DNA of 64,000 nucleotides from Panopea generosa (Eukaryota; Mollusca; Bivalvia; Adapedonta; Hiatellidae), in the NCBI GenBank assembly GCA_029582155.1, contig CM055898.1, positions 24,372,839 to 24,436,838 of the forward strand. Direction: 5' to 3'. A model generated the notes under the pieces. The model ran no database searches, was not told where the DNA came from, and saw only the letters and a list, made by a program, of their open reading frames with translations. Numbering within the stretch: position 1 is the stretch's first letter; the number at the start of each line of letters is the position of its first letter. This document shows positions 35,570 to 47,680 of this stretch, piece by piece. The translations under genes were made by a program, and so were the position numbers.

Positions 35570-36430
35570 TCATGTATATTACTCAATAAATGACTTCTTT
35601 AATACATTTATGGTAATTCATGTACATTACTCAATAAACAAATTCTATAATACATTTGTAGTATCTCATGTATGTTACTCAATAAACAACTTCTATAATA
35701 CATTTGTAGTATCTCATGTATGTTACTCAATAAACAACTCCTATAATACATTTGTAGTATATCATGTACCGTATATTCCCTTATAAACGCCCCCACTCTA
35801 ATAAACACCCCCCACCTATTTTTCTGGAAAATTAAAAAATAAAACGTATATGCGAGTTGAGTGCGTATTCGCCCATCTTTCCCTGATCGATTATTTTGTT
35901 ACGCAGACAACAACTAGCGGAATGTTTATTACCTTTGAACTCTTTAACCCATTGTTTATATCTTGGGTGACCACAAGATATACCAAATACCTTCTGCCGA
36001 TTAAAACATTACAAAACGTCGGAAAATGTGGTTAGTCTGTGTACGCTAAAAGCTCATTGTTCCACGTTGATAAGAGCAAGCGTCCAAGTGATTTAAAGTG
36101 AAGAGTACACTGACCATAAATTGAGATATTCCAGTACGCAGACTAGTAATTTCATACAGATTTTCAACTTTTTTTCATCCTATGTCGATTATTTCATTCA
36201 CTATCAAATAATTCTGAACCACTTTTTCCGGGGATTTAAACCGGATTTAAGTTTTTTTCCATGGCTTTATTGGTTTTATTGTATTTTTAACTGTTGTTAA
36301 ATTTGCTTTTTTTATCTTTTATACACGCCCCCACCTTTTAAAATGTAACGCCCCTAGGGGCGTTAATTAGGGAATATACGGTATGTTACTCAATAAACAA
36401 CTTCTATAATACATTTGTAGTATCTCATGT
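35570..36430 (+). repeat. 48-bp minisatellite, about 5 copies, split by a MITE
   Basis: The unit is TCATGTATGTTACTCAATAA plus ACAACTTCTATAATACATTTG and TAGTATC. Four copies lie before 35768 and one after 36383. The unbroken copies show the empty site CATGTATGTTACTC. Confidence 0.9.
35769..36381. mobile_element. TA-flanked MITE, 613 bp, in a minisatellite unit
   Basis: The left end is CCGTATATTCCCTTATAAAC then GCCCCCAC. The right end reversed is CCGTATATTCCCTAATTAAC then GCCCC. TA lies on both sides (35767-35768, 36382-36383). The flanking array proves the duplication, because intact units read CATGTATGTTAC with one TA. The interior has no transposase. The TA duplication and TIR point to the Tc1/mariner superfamily. 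Confidence 0.92.
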
Positions 36431-36748
36431 ACAAACTATGATTGATTAAAACCATAAATCTGATCTTATGTTTTTTTGCGTTTTTTTTTTTTTTGGCGAG
36501 TGTGTGTGTTTGTTCTAATATTGTTGTTCTTCTTTGTTTCTGGTGCACAACTATGTTTATTAAATATGATATTACATAATGTTCTCCTGTACTTAAGGAT
36601 TAAAATAGTATAATTATTATGTGTTGGACAACGTTAATACATCAGTCCCTAATCCTTTACCATATAAGGTAATAAAGTAGAAAAACAGTGTTAAATGCTT
36701 AAGTATAGTGTTGATTCTCATTGCATTGATGCAAACAATCAAGCTCTT

Positions 36749-37036
36749 TTTAGCTCGCTGGATGAAGTCCAAGAAGAGCTATTGCTTTGACCCCGGTGTT
36801 GACATCGGCATCGTCGTTGTCTGTAGGCACCCAGATTAAACTTTTGCATTTAAGTTTAAGATATCTATGCAACCACTTATTGGATGTGAATGAAACTTCG
36901 CATGAGTGTTCACCATCATCAATGGATCACACACAGACAAGAACCATAACTCTGAATTGCATTTTAACACAGTTATGGCCCTTTTTGGACTTGGACACCC
37001 AAGGGCAAGCTTTGTTGACTTCTGACAACTCTTGTT
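36749..37036 (+). mobile_element. Short HINE-like element, AGCTCGC family
   Basis: It starts TTTAGCTCGCTGGATGAAG and ends with a stem GTTGAC-TTCT-GACAAC and TCTTGTTT. The interior is close to 4923-5200 (ATATCTATGCAACCACTTAT). Open frames in both directions are by-products. Confidence 0.7.
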
Positions 37037-37193
37037 TACTGTTGCTTTATTCAGGAGGAGTTGTATTTGCAAAATTTGGAAAACTCCAAATGTGCCACCC
37101 AAACTTCATACCAGTACCTGCAGTTTCTTATCTCTGTTTATTATATGTCTCTGGTATTTTATTGTATGGAGAGGGCAAACCAACAATGTTTTA

Positions 37194-37334
37194 ACTGCGT
37201 CTGTGGACATCCAGGGTAAACTTTTGCATTTAGTTGCATTTAAGTTTTGGTGTTTACTGCCAATCTCAATCTTTGCATGGGTGGTAAGTTTCATCCCATT
37301 AGCGAGCTTTGTTGTCTTCTGACAACTCTTGTTA
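37194..37334 (+). mobile_element. 5'-truncated HINE-like copy
   Basis: GCGTCTGTGGACATCCAGGG opens it. The 3' subterminal repeat AGCGAGCT (complement of AGCTCGCT) is clean, and a perfect stem GTTGTC-TTCT-GACAAC is followed by TCTTGTT. The interior resembles 61922-62121 more than the adjacent copy. Confidence 0.7.
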
Positions 37335-37984
37335 ATTCTTAAATTACCACTAAAGATATTGTATTTAACAATGTTACTTTTGAAATAGAAATTAACTTAT
37401 CAAAGCATATGTATGAATCTAAAAACATTTTTCTTTAATATTTTTGGTATATTGCTTAGTTGGCTATGATTTTACCAGCATCATGTAGGTCATAAAACGC
37501 CCTGGTTCACAGATGGCGAGCTTATAATTTATTATATTGATTGGTCCTCCTACATTACGCATTCTGAACCTTAGTTATATACATCTGCAGAGGAGACAAT
37601 GACATTATACGCTATTTTATGTCTATACAATGCAATGCGATATTTTTCGACGGTGTGTAACTATTGTGTCTCTGTAAAAACTCAGTTTTATTACAATGAC
37701 ACTGCGCCATACTTACGGCAGCTGCACAATAAACGTTAACAGTTTCTGCATACACATCTATAATAAAATAATATTCAGTCTCTTTAATAATGATTTTATG
37801 GCATGCTGGGTATCGTCAGTGCTGTCTGGTATTAAATCTATTTTCTGAGAAAACATTTTTGCATTATAGGAATCTTCATTTTCTGAACTCGGGTGCTAGA
37901 AAATATAATCTTTCCCAGCAGTCAAATAAAAGTCTACTGCATGGATAGCATAATGTCAGATAAACGATGAAATGATAGTATTAC
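37335..37984. other. No feature seen
   Basis: AT-rich non-coding sequence. Confidence 0.4.
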
Positions 37985-38195
37985 TTTCTAGAAAAGATGA
38001 CAATAATTTCTAAAAAAGATGACATGATACTTTATAAAAACAATACCGTCTAAAAATGATGACACGATATTTTCTAAATAATTGATGACATGATACTTTC
38101 TTATATGAATGATGACATGATACAGTCTAAAAATGATGACAAAAGTCATGATGCTCATGCCAGTAGAAAAACATTTCCTGAAATTGATGACAAAA
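37985..38195 (+). repeat. Degenerate ~25-33 bp tandem repeat
   Basis: AAAAGATGACATGATACTTT and GATGACATGATAC variants recur about eight times with uneven spacing. Confidence 0.8.
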
Positions 38196-38509
38196 AACAA
38201 CAATCAGAATGAGTTGATAAATTAAACACAAACCTATTTCGAACATTTATTATTTGGAATATGAAATTTCAAATTTTGTTTTTGGGTTGATGCCGGTTAG
38301 GTCGCTGATCTCTTAACTCCATCTCACCATGATGTTGTAGATGCAAGCCAAACTTGGTACATTCAATTGACTATTTACTTACTTTAATCCAGAGACAATT
38401 AAAAAACAAACTAATTAAGTCACTGATCAAACTCTGCGTTCAGTAACAACAAACACTTGCTGACATTATCGCATTTATTATCATGGACATTGGCTCTACC
38501 TCAAACTAT

Positions 38510-39205
38510 GGTAGCATACATGATAAATTTAGAATATCATGCAGTAAATATATTTCTCATTTAATACTTGTGAAGGCAGCACAGATTCATGTCTATGCAT
38601 CTGAAGTTAAACTGAGGTCTGTCTCCACTAACAAAACAGGATGTCCTCATCTATTGTAGCATCCATGATAAATTTAGAATAACAGGCAGTAAATGTATTT
38701 CTCATTGAACACTAGTGAAGGCTGCAGCCAAGATTCATGTCAATGCATCGGAGGTCTGCCTCCACTATTAAAACAGGATGTCCTTAGATATGGTAGCATG
38801 CATGATAAATTTAGAATACCAGACAGTAAATGTATTTCTCATTTAATACTAGTGAAGGCAGCCCAGATTCAGGTCTATGCATCTGATGTTACAACTGAGG
38901 TCTGTCTCCACTAATAAAACAGAAATGTCCTCAAATATGGTAGCATGCATGATAAATTTAAAATACCAGGCAGTAAATATATTTTTGATTTAACACTAGT
39001 GAGGGCAGCCCAGTTTCATGTCTATGCATCTGAGGTTAAACTGAGGTCTGTCTCCACTTCCAAACAGGATGTCCTCAAATATGGCAATATGCATTATAAA
39101 TTAAGAGTACCAGGCAGTAAATGTATTTCTCAATTAACACTAGTGGAGGAAGCCCGAATTCATGTCTATGCATCTGAGGTCTGGTTTCACCAATAAAACT
39201 GGACA
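38510..39205 (+). repeat. ~145-bp tandem repeat containing a SINE B tail, 5 copies
   Basis: ATGATAAATTTAGAATACCA, GGCAGTAAATGTATTTCTCA and GGTCTGTCTCCACTAATAAA recur every 137-147 bp. GAGGTCTG-TCTCCACTAATAAAAC resembles the SINE group B sequence GAGGTCTTCCTCCACCAATAAAAC. The final unit runs into a normal group B end (AATAAAACTGG, AAAAATGGCATTTAAA, to about 39245). The array therefore seems to have grown by tandem duplication of a SINE and its flank. Confidence 0.85.
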
Positions 39206-39830
39206 TCATATAAAATAACTAGGGTGTATTAAAAATGGCATTTAAATTCTCTATTTCAATAATTTTTACTCAGATATTGAAGTCTTAAACACAACTATGA
39301 ATGTGTATAATATGAATTCAAATTTTTAATGCATATCCAATGGGAACTAGTTTAAGTGGTGACCCAATATATATTGAAATTAAGATGCTCTGTTTCATGT
39401 GGACTCTTTCTGGAGCAACTGCCACAATTAAATAAATGATCTTGTTTTGGCTTGTAAAGTTGCCCTCATCTGCTCCATATAACCTTGATTGATTTTTAAA
39501 ACCTCAACTGCCACCACTTTAGACAATTTAATTCCTTTCTTCCCAACAAATACTCCTTGTTAACTTTATTAACATCCAGAGAAACTGGCAGAGAGTTTCA
39601 ACCTTTTGGTTCAAGCAGCGTGCTACATATTGACAAAGCTATATAATTTTTTTTTTCTTTTTAATATATTTGAATAGCAATTTTTATTTTTAGAAATTCA
39701 CATTCCGCCTTTAAATGGTCTGTCTGTTTCACTGAGGTGTTTCCAAATGTGTTCCTCTTACAATACAAACTAACCAATCTTGATCATATCAGATGGTTGC
39801 TTTTAGAAAACCAACTTTCCTGATGGGAAT
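39206..39830. other. No gene seen
   Basis: The SINE tail ends near 39245. The rest is AT-rich sequence. Confidence 0.4.
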
Positions 39831-39834
39831 GATT

Positions 39835-42030
39835 CATGTATGAACACACTATTCCTCTTTCCAATTTCATGTATGAACACATTATTTCACTTTCCAATTT
39901 CATGTATGAACACATTATTTCACTTTCCAATTTCATGAATGAACACATTCATTATCCACTTTCCTATTTCATGAATGAACACATCATTCGCTTTCTCATT
40001 TCATGTATCAACACATTATCCACTTTCCCATTTCATGTATGAACACATTATTCCAATTTCATGTATGAACATATTATTCGCTTTCTCATTTCATGTATCA
40101 ACACATTGTCCATTTTCCCATTTCGTGTGTGAACACATTATTCCACTTTCCAATTTCATATATCAACACATTATTCTTTTCTTTTTTTTATTTCATGTAT
40201 CAACAAACTATTCCACTTTCCAATTTTATGTATAAACACAATATTCACTTTCCCATTTTATGTATAAACACATTATTCCACTTTCCCATTTCATGTATGA
40301 ACACATTATTCCACTTTCCAATATCTTGCATGGACACATTATTCCACTTTCCCATTTCATGTATCAACACATTATTCCCTTTCCCATTTCATGAATCAAC
40401 ACATTCACTTTCCCATTTCATGTATGAACACACTATTCACTTTCCCATTTCATGTATGAACACATTATTCACTTTCCCATTTCATGTATGAACACATTAT
40501 TCCACTTTCTCATTTCTTGCATGGACACATTATTACACTTTCTCAATTCATGTATCAACACATTATTCCTTTTCCCATCATATATCAACACATTATTCAC
40601 TTTCCAATTTCATGTATGAACACACTATTCACTTTCCCATTTAATGTATGAACACATTATTTACTTCCCAATTTCATGTATGAACACACTATTCACTTTC
40701 CCATTTCACATATGAACACATTAATCCAGTTTCCCATTCCATGAATGAACACACTATTCACTTTCCCATTTCATGTTTGAACACATTAATCCAGTTTCCC
40801 ATTTCATGTTAGAACACATTATTCACTTTCCCATTTCGTGTATGAACATATTATTATTTTCTTTTTTTATTTCATGTATCAACACACTATCCACATTCCA
40901 ATTTTATGTATGAACACATTATTCACTTTCCAATTTCATGTATGAACACATTTTTCACTTTCCAATTTCATGTATGAACACATTATTCACTTTCCCACTT
41001 CATGTATAAACACACTATTTCACTGTCCATTTCATGTACCAACACATTATTCCACTTTCCAATTTCATGTATGAACACATTATTCACTTTCCAATTTCAT
41101 GTATGAACACACTATTCATCTTTCCCACTTCATGTATCAATTCACTATTCCACTTTCCCATTTCACGTATCAACACACTATCCACTTTCCCATTTTATGT
41201 ATCAACACACTTTACCACTTTCCAATTTCATGTATGAACACATTATTCACTTTCAAATTTCATGTATGAACACATTAATCCAGTTTCCCATTCCATGTAT
41301 GAACACATTATTCACTTTCACACTCCATGTATGAACACTTTATCCCACTCTCATTTCATGTATGAACACATTATTCCACTTTCCCATTTCTTGTATGGAC
41401 ACATTATTCCACTTTCCCATTTTATGTTTCAACACATTATTCACTTTCCCATTTCATGTATTAACACATTATTCACTTTCCCATTCCATGTATGAACACA
41501 CTATTCACATTCCCATTTCATGTATGAATACATTATTCACTTTCCCATTTCATGTATGAACACACTATTCACTTTCCCATTTCATAAATGAACACATTAA
41601 TCCAGTTTCCCATTCCATGTATGAACACACTATTCACATTCCCATATCATGTATGAACACATTAATCGAGTTTCCTGTTTCATATAAGAACACATCATTC
41701 ACTTTCCCAATTCATGTATGAAAACATTGTTCTTTTCTTTTGTATTCCATGTACCAACACAGTATCCACTTTCCAATTTCATGTATGGACACATTATTCC
41801 ACTTTCCCATTTCATGTATGGACACATTATTCCACTTTCCCATTTCATGTTTCAACACATTATTCACTTATCCATTTCATGTATCAACACATTATTCACT
41901 TTCCCACTTCATATATCAACACACCAATCCACTTTCCTATTTCATGTTTCAACACACTATTCCACTTTCCTGTTTCATGTATCAACACACATATTCCACT
42001 TATACATTCCATACAGTTACACATTATTTC
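39835..42030 (+). repeat. 32-bp minisatellite, 2.2 kb, about 68 copies
   Basis: The core is TTTCATGTATGAACACATTA plus TTCACTTTCCCA. Variants include GTATCAAC, GTATGGAC and CCACTTTCCAA. The plus strand is C/T/A-rich with very few G. It ends about 280 bp before the exon at 42312. Frames of up to 235 codons (41740-42447) pass through it and partly into the exon, but only the exon part is credible coding. Confidence 0.96.
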
Positions 42031-42311
42031 AGTTTTTCATTTTTAGATATAACCAAGCATTATTCCACATTTCCATTTCGTGGAACACATTTCACTATTT
42101 TGTTACTTACATTTTATTCAGCGATGCCGTTTCATCGAACAAAATTAATTATTTCACTTAAATTACAATTCATCAGAACTTGTAATTCAAAGAATTATAT
42201 GGTTTTAATTCACTGTGACATGGAACACTTCATTGGAATTTGCCATTTTATGTTCTTTATGTTATACTTTACTGTTCTATGTTTTTTAATGGCTGATTTT
42301 TCTATTTTTAG

Positions 42312-42441
42312 ATTTGAGAGGCCAGACAGACGTGTCGTCACGGAACACGTACAACCACAGACCACATCAACAACAGCACTCAATGATGCCCTCACGTCGC
42401 GGGGGCGCGATCCATCATATCAGTCCACAGCTGCTCATAAG
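42312..42441 (+). CDS. syt7: Probable synaptotagmin-7-type linker exon
   Basis: A pyrimidine-rich tract ending in TTTTTCTATTTTTAG precedes it, and AAG|GTATAG follows it, both good GT-AG sites. The exon is 130 nt. After one leading base, one frame is open for 43 codons and rich in Ser, Thr, Gln and Arg, starting FERPDRRVVTEHVQ and ending PSYQSTAAHK. That frame ends in phase 0, and the C2A exon at 62977 starts in phase 0 in the right frame, so the two join without a shift. Composition rises clearly in GC over the flanks. The function would be part of the linker between the membrane anchor and C2A, a region known to be alternatively spliced in vertebrate Syt7. I do not recognise the peptide itself. 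A second frame (starting LRGQTDVSSRN) is also open but would not join in phase. Confidence 0.6.
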
Positions 42442-42444
42442 GTA

Positions 42445-42578
42445 TAGTTGTGTCTGTGATATGTTTGTTTGTGATAGTACACATATGTGTGATGTTTGTT
42501 TGTGACATCTGTAATGTGATGTTTGTTTGTGATATCTGTATGTGTGATGTTTGTTTGCGACATCTGTAATGTGATGTT

Positions 42579-42671
<93 letters not shown>

Positions 42672-42743
42672 TGTTTGTTTGTGACATCTGTATGTGTGAG
42701 ATTTGTTTGTGACATCTGTAATGTGATGTTTGTTTGTGATATA

Positions 42744-42836
<93 letters not shown>

Positions 42837-44420
42837 TGCTTGTTTGTGACATCTGTATGTGTGAGATTTGTTTGTGATATCTGTGTGTGTGATGTTTGTT
42901 TGTAACATCTGTATGTGTGATGTTTATTTGAGATATCTGTATGTCTTATATTTGTTTGTGAAATATGTATGTGTGATGTTTGTTTGTGATATCTGTATGT
43001 GTGATATTTGTTTGTGAAATATGTATGTGTGATATTTGTTTGTGATATCTGTATGTGTGATGTTTGTTTGTGAAATATGTATGTGTGATGTTTGTTTGTG
43101 ATATCTGTTTGGTGATGTTTATTTGTGGCATCTATGTGTAATGTTTGTTTGTGATATATGTATGTGGGATGTTTGATTGTGACATCTGTATGTGTGATGT
43201 TTGTCTGTGATATTTGTATGTGTGATGTTTATGAATCTGTATGTGTGATGTTTGTTTGTGACATCTGTATATGTGATGTTTGTTTGAGATATCTGTATGT
43301 GTGATGTTTGTTTGTGACATCTATATGTGTGATATTTGATTGTGATATCTGTATGTGTGATATTTGTTTGTGATATATAAATGTGTATTGTTTGTTTGCG
43401 ATATTTGTATGTGTGATGTTTGTCTGTGATATTTGTATGTGTGATGTTTGTGACATCTGTATGTGTGAAGTTTGTTTGTGATATATGTATGTGTGATGTT
43501 TGTCTGTGATATTTGTATGTGTGATGTTTGTGACATCTGTATGTGTGAAGTTTGTTTGTGATGTATGTATGTGTGATGTTTGTTTGTGATATCTGTATGT
43601 GTGATATTTGTTTGTGATATATAAATGTGTATTGTTTGTTTGCGATATTTGTATGTGTATTGTTTGTTTGCGTTATTTGTATGTGTGATGTTTGTTTGTG
43701 ATATCTGTATGTTTGATGTTTGTTTGTGACATCTGTATGTGTGTGTGATGTTTGTTTGTGACGTCTTTATGTGTGATATTTGTTTGTGATATATGTATGT
43801 GTGAGGTTTGTTTGTGACATCTGTATGTGTGATATTTGTTTGTGATATATGTTTGTGTGATATTTGTTTGTGATATATGTATGTGTGATATTTGTTTGTG
43901 ATATATGTATGTGTGAGGTTTGTTTGTGACATCTGTATGTGTAATATTTGTTTGTGATATATGTATGTGTGATGTTTGTTTGTGATATATGTGTGTGTGA
44001 TATTTGTTTGTGATATATGTGTGTGTGATATTTGTTTGTGATATATGTATGTGTGATATTTGTTTGTGATATCTGTATGTGTGATGTTTGTTTGTGATAT
44101 ATGTATGTGTGATATTTGTTTGTGATATATGTGTGTGTGATATTTGTTTGTGATATATGTATGTGTGATATTTGTTTGTGATATATGTATGTGTGAGGTT
44201 TGTTTGTGACATCTGTATGTGTGATATTTGTTTGTGATATATGTATGTGTGATATTTGTTTGTGATATCTGTATGTGTGATGTTTGTTTGTGATATCTGT
44301 ATGTGTGATATTGGTTTGTGATATATATATATGTGTATTGTTTGTTTGCGATATTTGTATGTGTGATGTTTGTTTGTGATATCTGTATGTGTGATGTTTG
44401 TAATATGTGTTTGACGTTTA
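42445..44420 (+). repeat. ~28-bp UG-rich minisatellite with two pure (TG)n runs
   Basis: The core is GTGATGTTTGTTTGTGATAT plus CTGTATGT, about 65-70 copies, starting a few bases after the splice donor at 42442. Pure TG runs occupy 42583-42670 (88 bp) and 42746-42835 (90 bp). The minus-strand His/Thr-rich open frames are repeat by-products. Confidence 0.96.
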
Positions 44421-44589
44421 TTTGTTTGTGTTAAGTCAGCTTCTGATGTGTTTTTGCGATATATGTTTTTTTTTTATGTTTATAATATTAGTGTATGTGG
44501 TATATTGTATATTTGTTTTTATTTGTAGTGCATTTTTGATATACGTGTGTTTGTTGTGTTTATGACATAAGAGTGATATGTGTTTGTAG

Positions 44590-46345
44590 CAGGGCTTCTA
44601 AAACTCCTAAATACAAATCGGTCCAAGGTTTTCATTGCTGTAAGAATCACACTTTCTCCTTTTAAAACCACTCTACATTATGCCCATGCATGTATATATA
44701 TATACATATATATATATATTATATATATTTCCCAATACCCCACCCACCACGCAATTTTATCAGTTTGTTTATTTTTTATGCTTAATCTGTGTTTAATTTG
44801 ACTGAACTTTTCTTAATATGTCCAATGTACATTATTATTACCAACATCATATATTCTCATTTGAATGAACCAGTTTCAATCAATTTCACGCAAAAATGAG
44901 ATGTAAAACGATATAAACCAAAAGTATCAAATATACCGGATATAGCCTCAGTTCATCTCGAGTCGATGCCACATTTCATGCTTTGAACATTGCCAGAAGC
45001 ACTTTTTATTGAATGTGACATTTAAACAGGCTAGCCAATAGCAGTATTATTCTCCCTAAACTATGTATGAATCAGGGCTTCTAAAATCACTGTGTGTTTC
45101 GGTTTTTGGACCGATTTCTACTATTTAATGAATTGATAATACTATGATAGGAGACAAGAGTTGAAAGTGGTTGTACGCAAATTTACATTATATTCTTGTA
45201 TAGTTTAGCGGGAATAATACTGCTATTGGCTAGTCTGTTTAAATGTCACATTCAATAAAAAGTGCTTCTGACAATGTTTAAAGCATTGAATGTGGCAATG
45301 GCTCAAGACGAACCGAGGCTTTTGCCCGATACACGATACTTCAGGTTTACATCCTGAATCTATTTTTTGCATAAAATTGATTGAAACTGGTTCATTCAAA
45401 TAAGAACACATGATGTTGGTTATAATAATGTACATATTTAGAAAACTTTGTCAAATTAAACACAGAAAGCAAGAAAAATAAACAAACTGATAAAATTGCG
45501 CGGTGGGTGGGGTATGGGGATATAGATACATGCATGGGCATAGTGTAGATTTCAAATCCTTGAAAGTGACATGTTTATGGCATTTCTTTTTGAAAATTGA
45601 AGAATGTTTTTGGATTGCAAAGTTAATCATATGGAGGAAATATATCAAATTAATGGATAAGAAAAATAAACGGTATGGAAATTTTATATTAATTATTTAG
45701 TTTAAGTTACGTTGATGATGCACAGACCTGTACTCTGTAGACGATCTAGTTTTCCAAACGTTATGGCTAATGCAAACAATTCTGGTCCGAAATCAAAATA
45801 AAATCGGTCCAGGTTTGATCACTTTCCTTAATTAAAGTCATTAATATTATAATTAAAGCAATTGTTAAAAAACTCAATCAAACAAGTAATACTGCGCATT
45901 TTTATTAAATATTGTAATGACTCAAGCAATTTTTAGTCTGAAAGTCCCAGCTTTGACCACTTGAAATAAAAACCGACATGAGACACAAGTTAACACAGTC
46001 ATTACGGCAAGAAGTATATCAAAGAAATTACTGAAGCAAAACCATTTTGATGAATCGATATGGGTCGCTGATCACACACCGAAGGCATGTAACCTAGCGA
46101 TAGACTCTTCCGAAAAATCCTCTACTTAGTCAAAATTGACCTCCTTTCGCATAGCGGGTGACAAAACAATCGAATGTTATTGCCGCAAGGCATATTTCAC
46201 AGCTTAGTAAAGCATGATAAGGGATATTTATACGAAGAGTAGAAAATATCTGGACCGATTTTTTATAAAATTTTGAAATGAAAACCGGTTTTGAATAGTA
46301 GAAATCGATACAATAACAAAAAAAATGGTAATTTTAGAAGCCCCG
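44590..46345. mobile_element. hAT-like element with 8-bp target duplication
   Basis: The left end is CAGGGCTTCTAAAAC. The right end reversed is CGGGGCTTCTAAAATTAC. Eight-base flanks GTTTGTAG (44582-44589) and GATTATAG (46346-46353) agree at 6 of 8 positions. Removing the element and one flank restores GTGTTTGTAG-TGTTTATGAC, which is the 33-bp array unit found from 46354 on. CAGGG ends and 8-bp duplications are the known hAT signature. The interior contains a long inverted repeat and another end-like CAGGGCTTCTAAAATCAC at 45072, so it is composite. No transposase frame is seen. Confidence 0.8.
44650..45570. repeat. Large imperfect inverted repeat, arms ~380-410 bp
   Basis: The left arm (about 44650-45062) is the reverse complement of the right arm (about 45194-45570). 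Landmarks: left CTAGCCAATAGCAGTATTAT pairs with right ATAATACTGCTATTGGCTAG; left CCCACCCACCACGCAATTTT with right AAAATTGCGCGGTGGGTGGG; left TATGCCCATGCATGTAT with right ATACATGCATGGGCATA. The spacer is about 130 bp. The arms differ by scattered substitutions and a TA-run expansion in the left arm. Confidence 0.92.
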
Positions 46346-46353
46346 GATTATAG

Positions 46354-47680
46354 TGTTTATGACATTAGAGTAATGTGTATTTGTGGTGTTGATGACATTC
46401 GAGTGACATGTGTTTATGACATTTGAGTGATGTGTTATTGTGGTCTTTATGACATTAGAGTAATGTGTGTTTGTGGTGTTGATGACATTAGAGAAATGTG
46501 TGTTTATGACATTTGAGTGATTGTGGTATTTATGACATTAGAGTAATGTGTGTTTGTGGTGTTGATGACATTAGAGTAATGTGTGTTTGTGGTGTTGATG
46601 ACATTAGAGTAATGTGTGTTTGTGGTGTTGATGACATTAGAGTGATGTGTGTTTGTGGTGTTGATGACATTAGAGTAATGTGTGTTTGTGGTGTTGATGA
46701 CATTAGAGTAATGTGTGTTTGTGGTGTTGATGACATTAGAGTGATGTGTGTTTGTGGTGTTGATGACATTAGAGTAATGTGTGTTTGTGGTGTTGATGAC
46801 ATTAGAGTGATGTGTGTTTGTGGTGTTGATGACATTAGAGTGATGTGTGTTTGTGGTGTTGATGACATTAGAGTAATGTGTGTTTGGGGTGTTGATGACA
46901 TTAGAGTAATGTGTGTTTGTTGTGTTGATGACATTACAGTAATGTGTATTTGTAGTGTTTATGACATTAGAGTAATGTGTGTTTGTGGTATTGCTGACAT
47001 AAGAGTAATGTGTGTTTGTGGTATTGATGACATTAGAGTAATGTGTGTTTGTGGTGTTGATGACATTAGAGTAATGTGTGTTTGTGGTGTTGATGACATT
47101 AGAGTAATGTGTGTTTGTGTTGTTGATGACATTAGAGTAATGTGTGTTTGTGGTGTTTATGACATTAGAGTAATGTGTATTTGTAGTGTTTATGACATTA
47201 GAGTAATGTGTGTTTGTAGTGTTTATGACATTAGAGTAATGTGTATTTATAGTGTTGATGACATTAGAGCGATGTGTGTTTATGACATTAGAGTGATGTG
47301 TGTTTATGCATTTGAGTGATGTGTGATTGTGGTGTTTATGACATTAGAGTAATATGTGTTTGTGGTGTTGATGACATTAGAGAAATGTGTGTTTGTGGTA
47401 TTGATGACATTAGAGTGATGTGTGTTTATGACATTAGAGTGATGTCTGTTTATGGCATTTGAGTGATGTCTGTTTATGGCATTTGAGTGATGTGTGATTG
47501 TGGTGTTTATGACATTTGAGTGATGTGTATTTGTGGTGTTGATGACATTAGAGTGATGTGTGTTTATGACATTTGAGTGATGTGTGATTGTGGTGTTTAT
47601 GACATTTGAGTGATGTGTATTTGTGGTGTTGATGACATTAGAGTGATGTGTGGTCATGACATTTGAGTGATGTGTGGGCT
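46354..47680 (+). repeat. 33-bp minisatellite, about 40 copies
   Basis: The core is GATGACATTAGAGTAATGTG plus TGTTTGTGGTGTT. One separated unit lies left of the hAT-like element (about 44545-44589). The 11-codon period yields a 268-codon frame (46513-47319) and minus-strand frames, none credible as genes. Confidence 0.96.

Noticed and set aside
41740-42447. 235-codon plus frame entering the linker exon
   Set aside because: Only the last 43 codons belong to the exon; the rest is the 32-bp array and intron before a good 3' splice site.
42392-44212. Minus-strand His/Thr-rich open frames up to 203 codons
   Set aside because: Reverse reading of TG-rich minisatellite units.
46513-47319. 268-codon Cys/Val/Asp-rich open frame
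   Set aside because: By-product of the 33-bp array (11-codon period), also open on the other strand.
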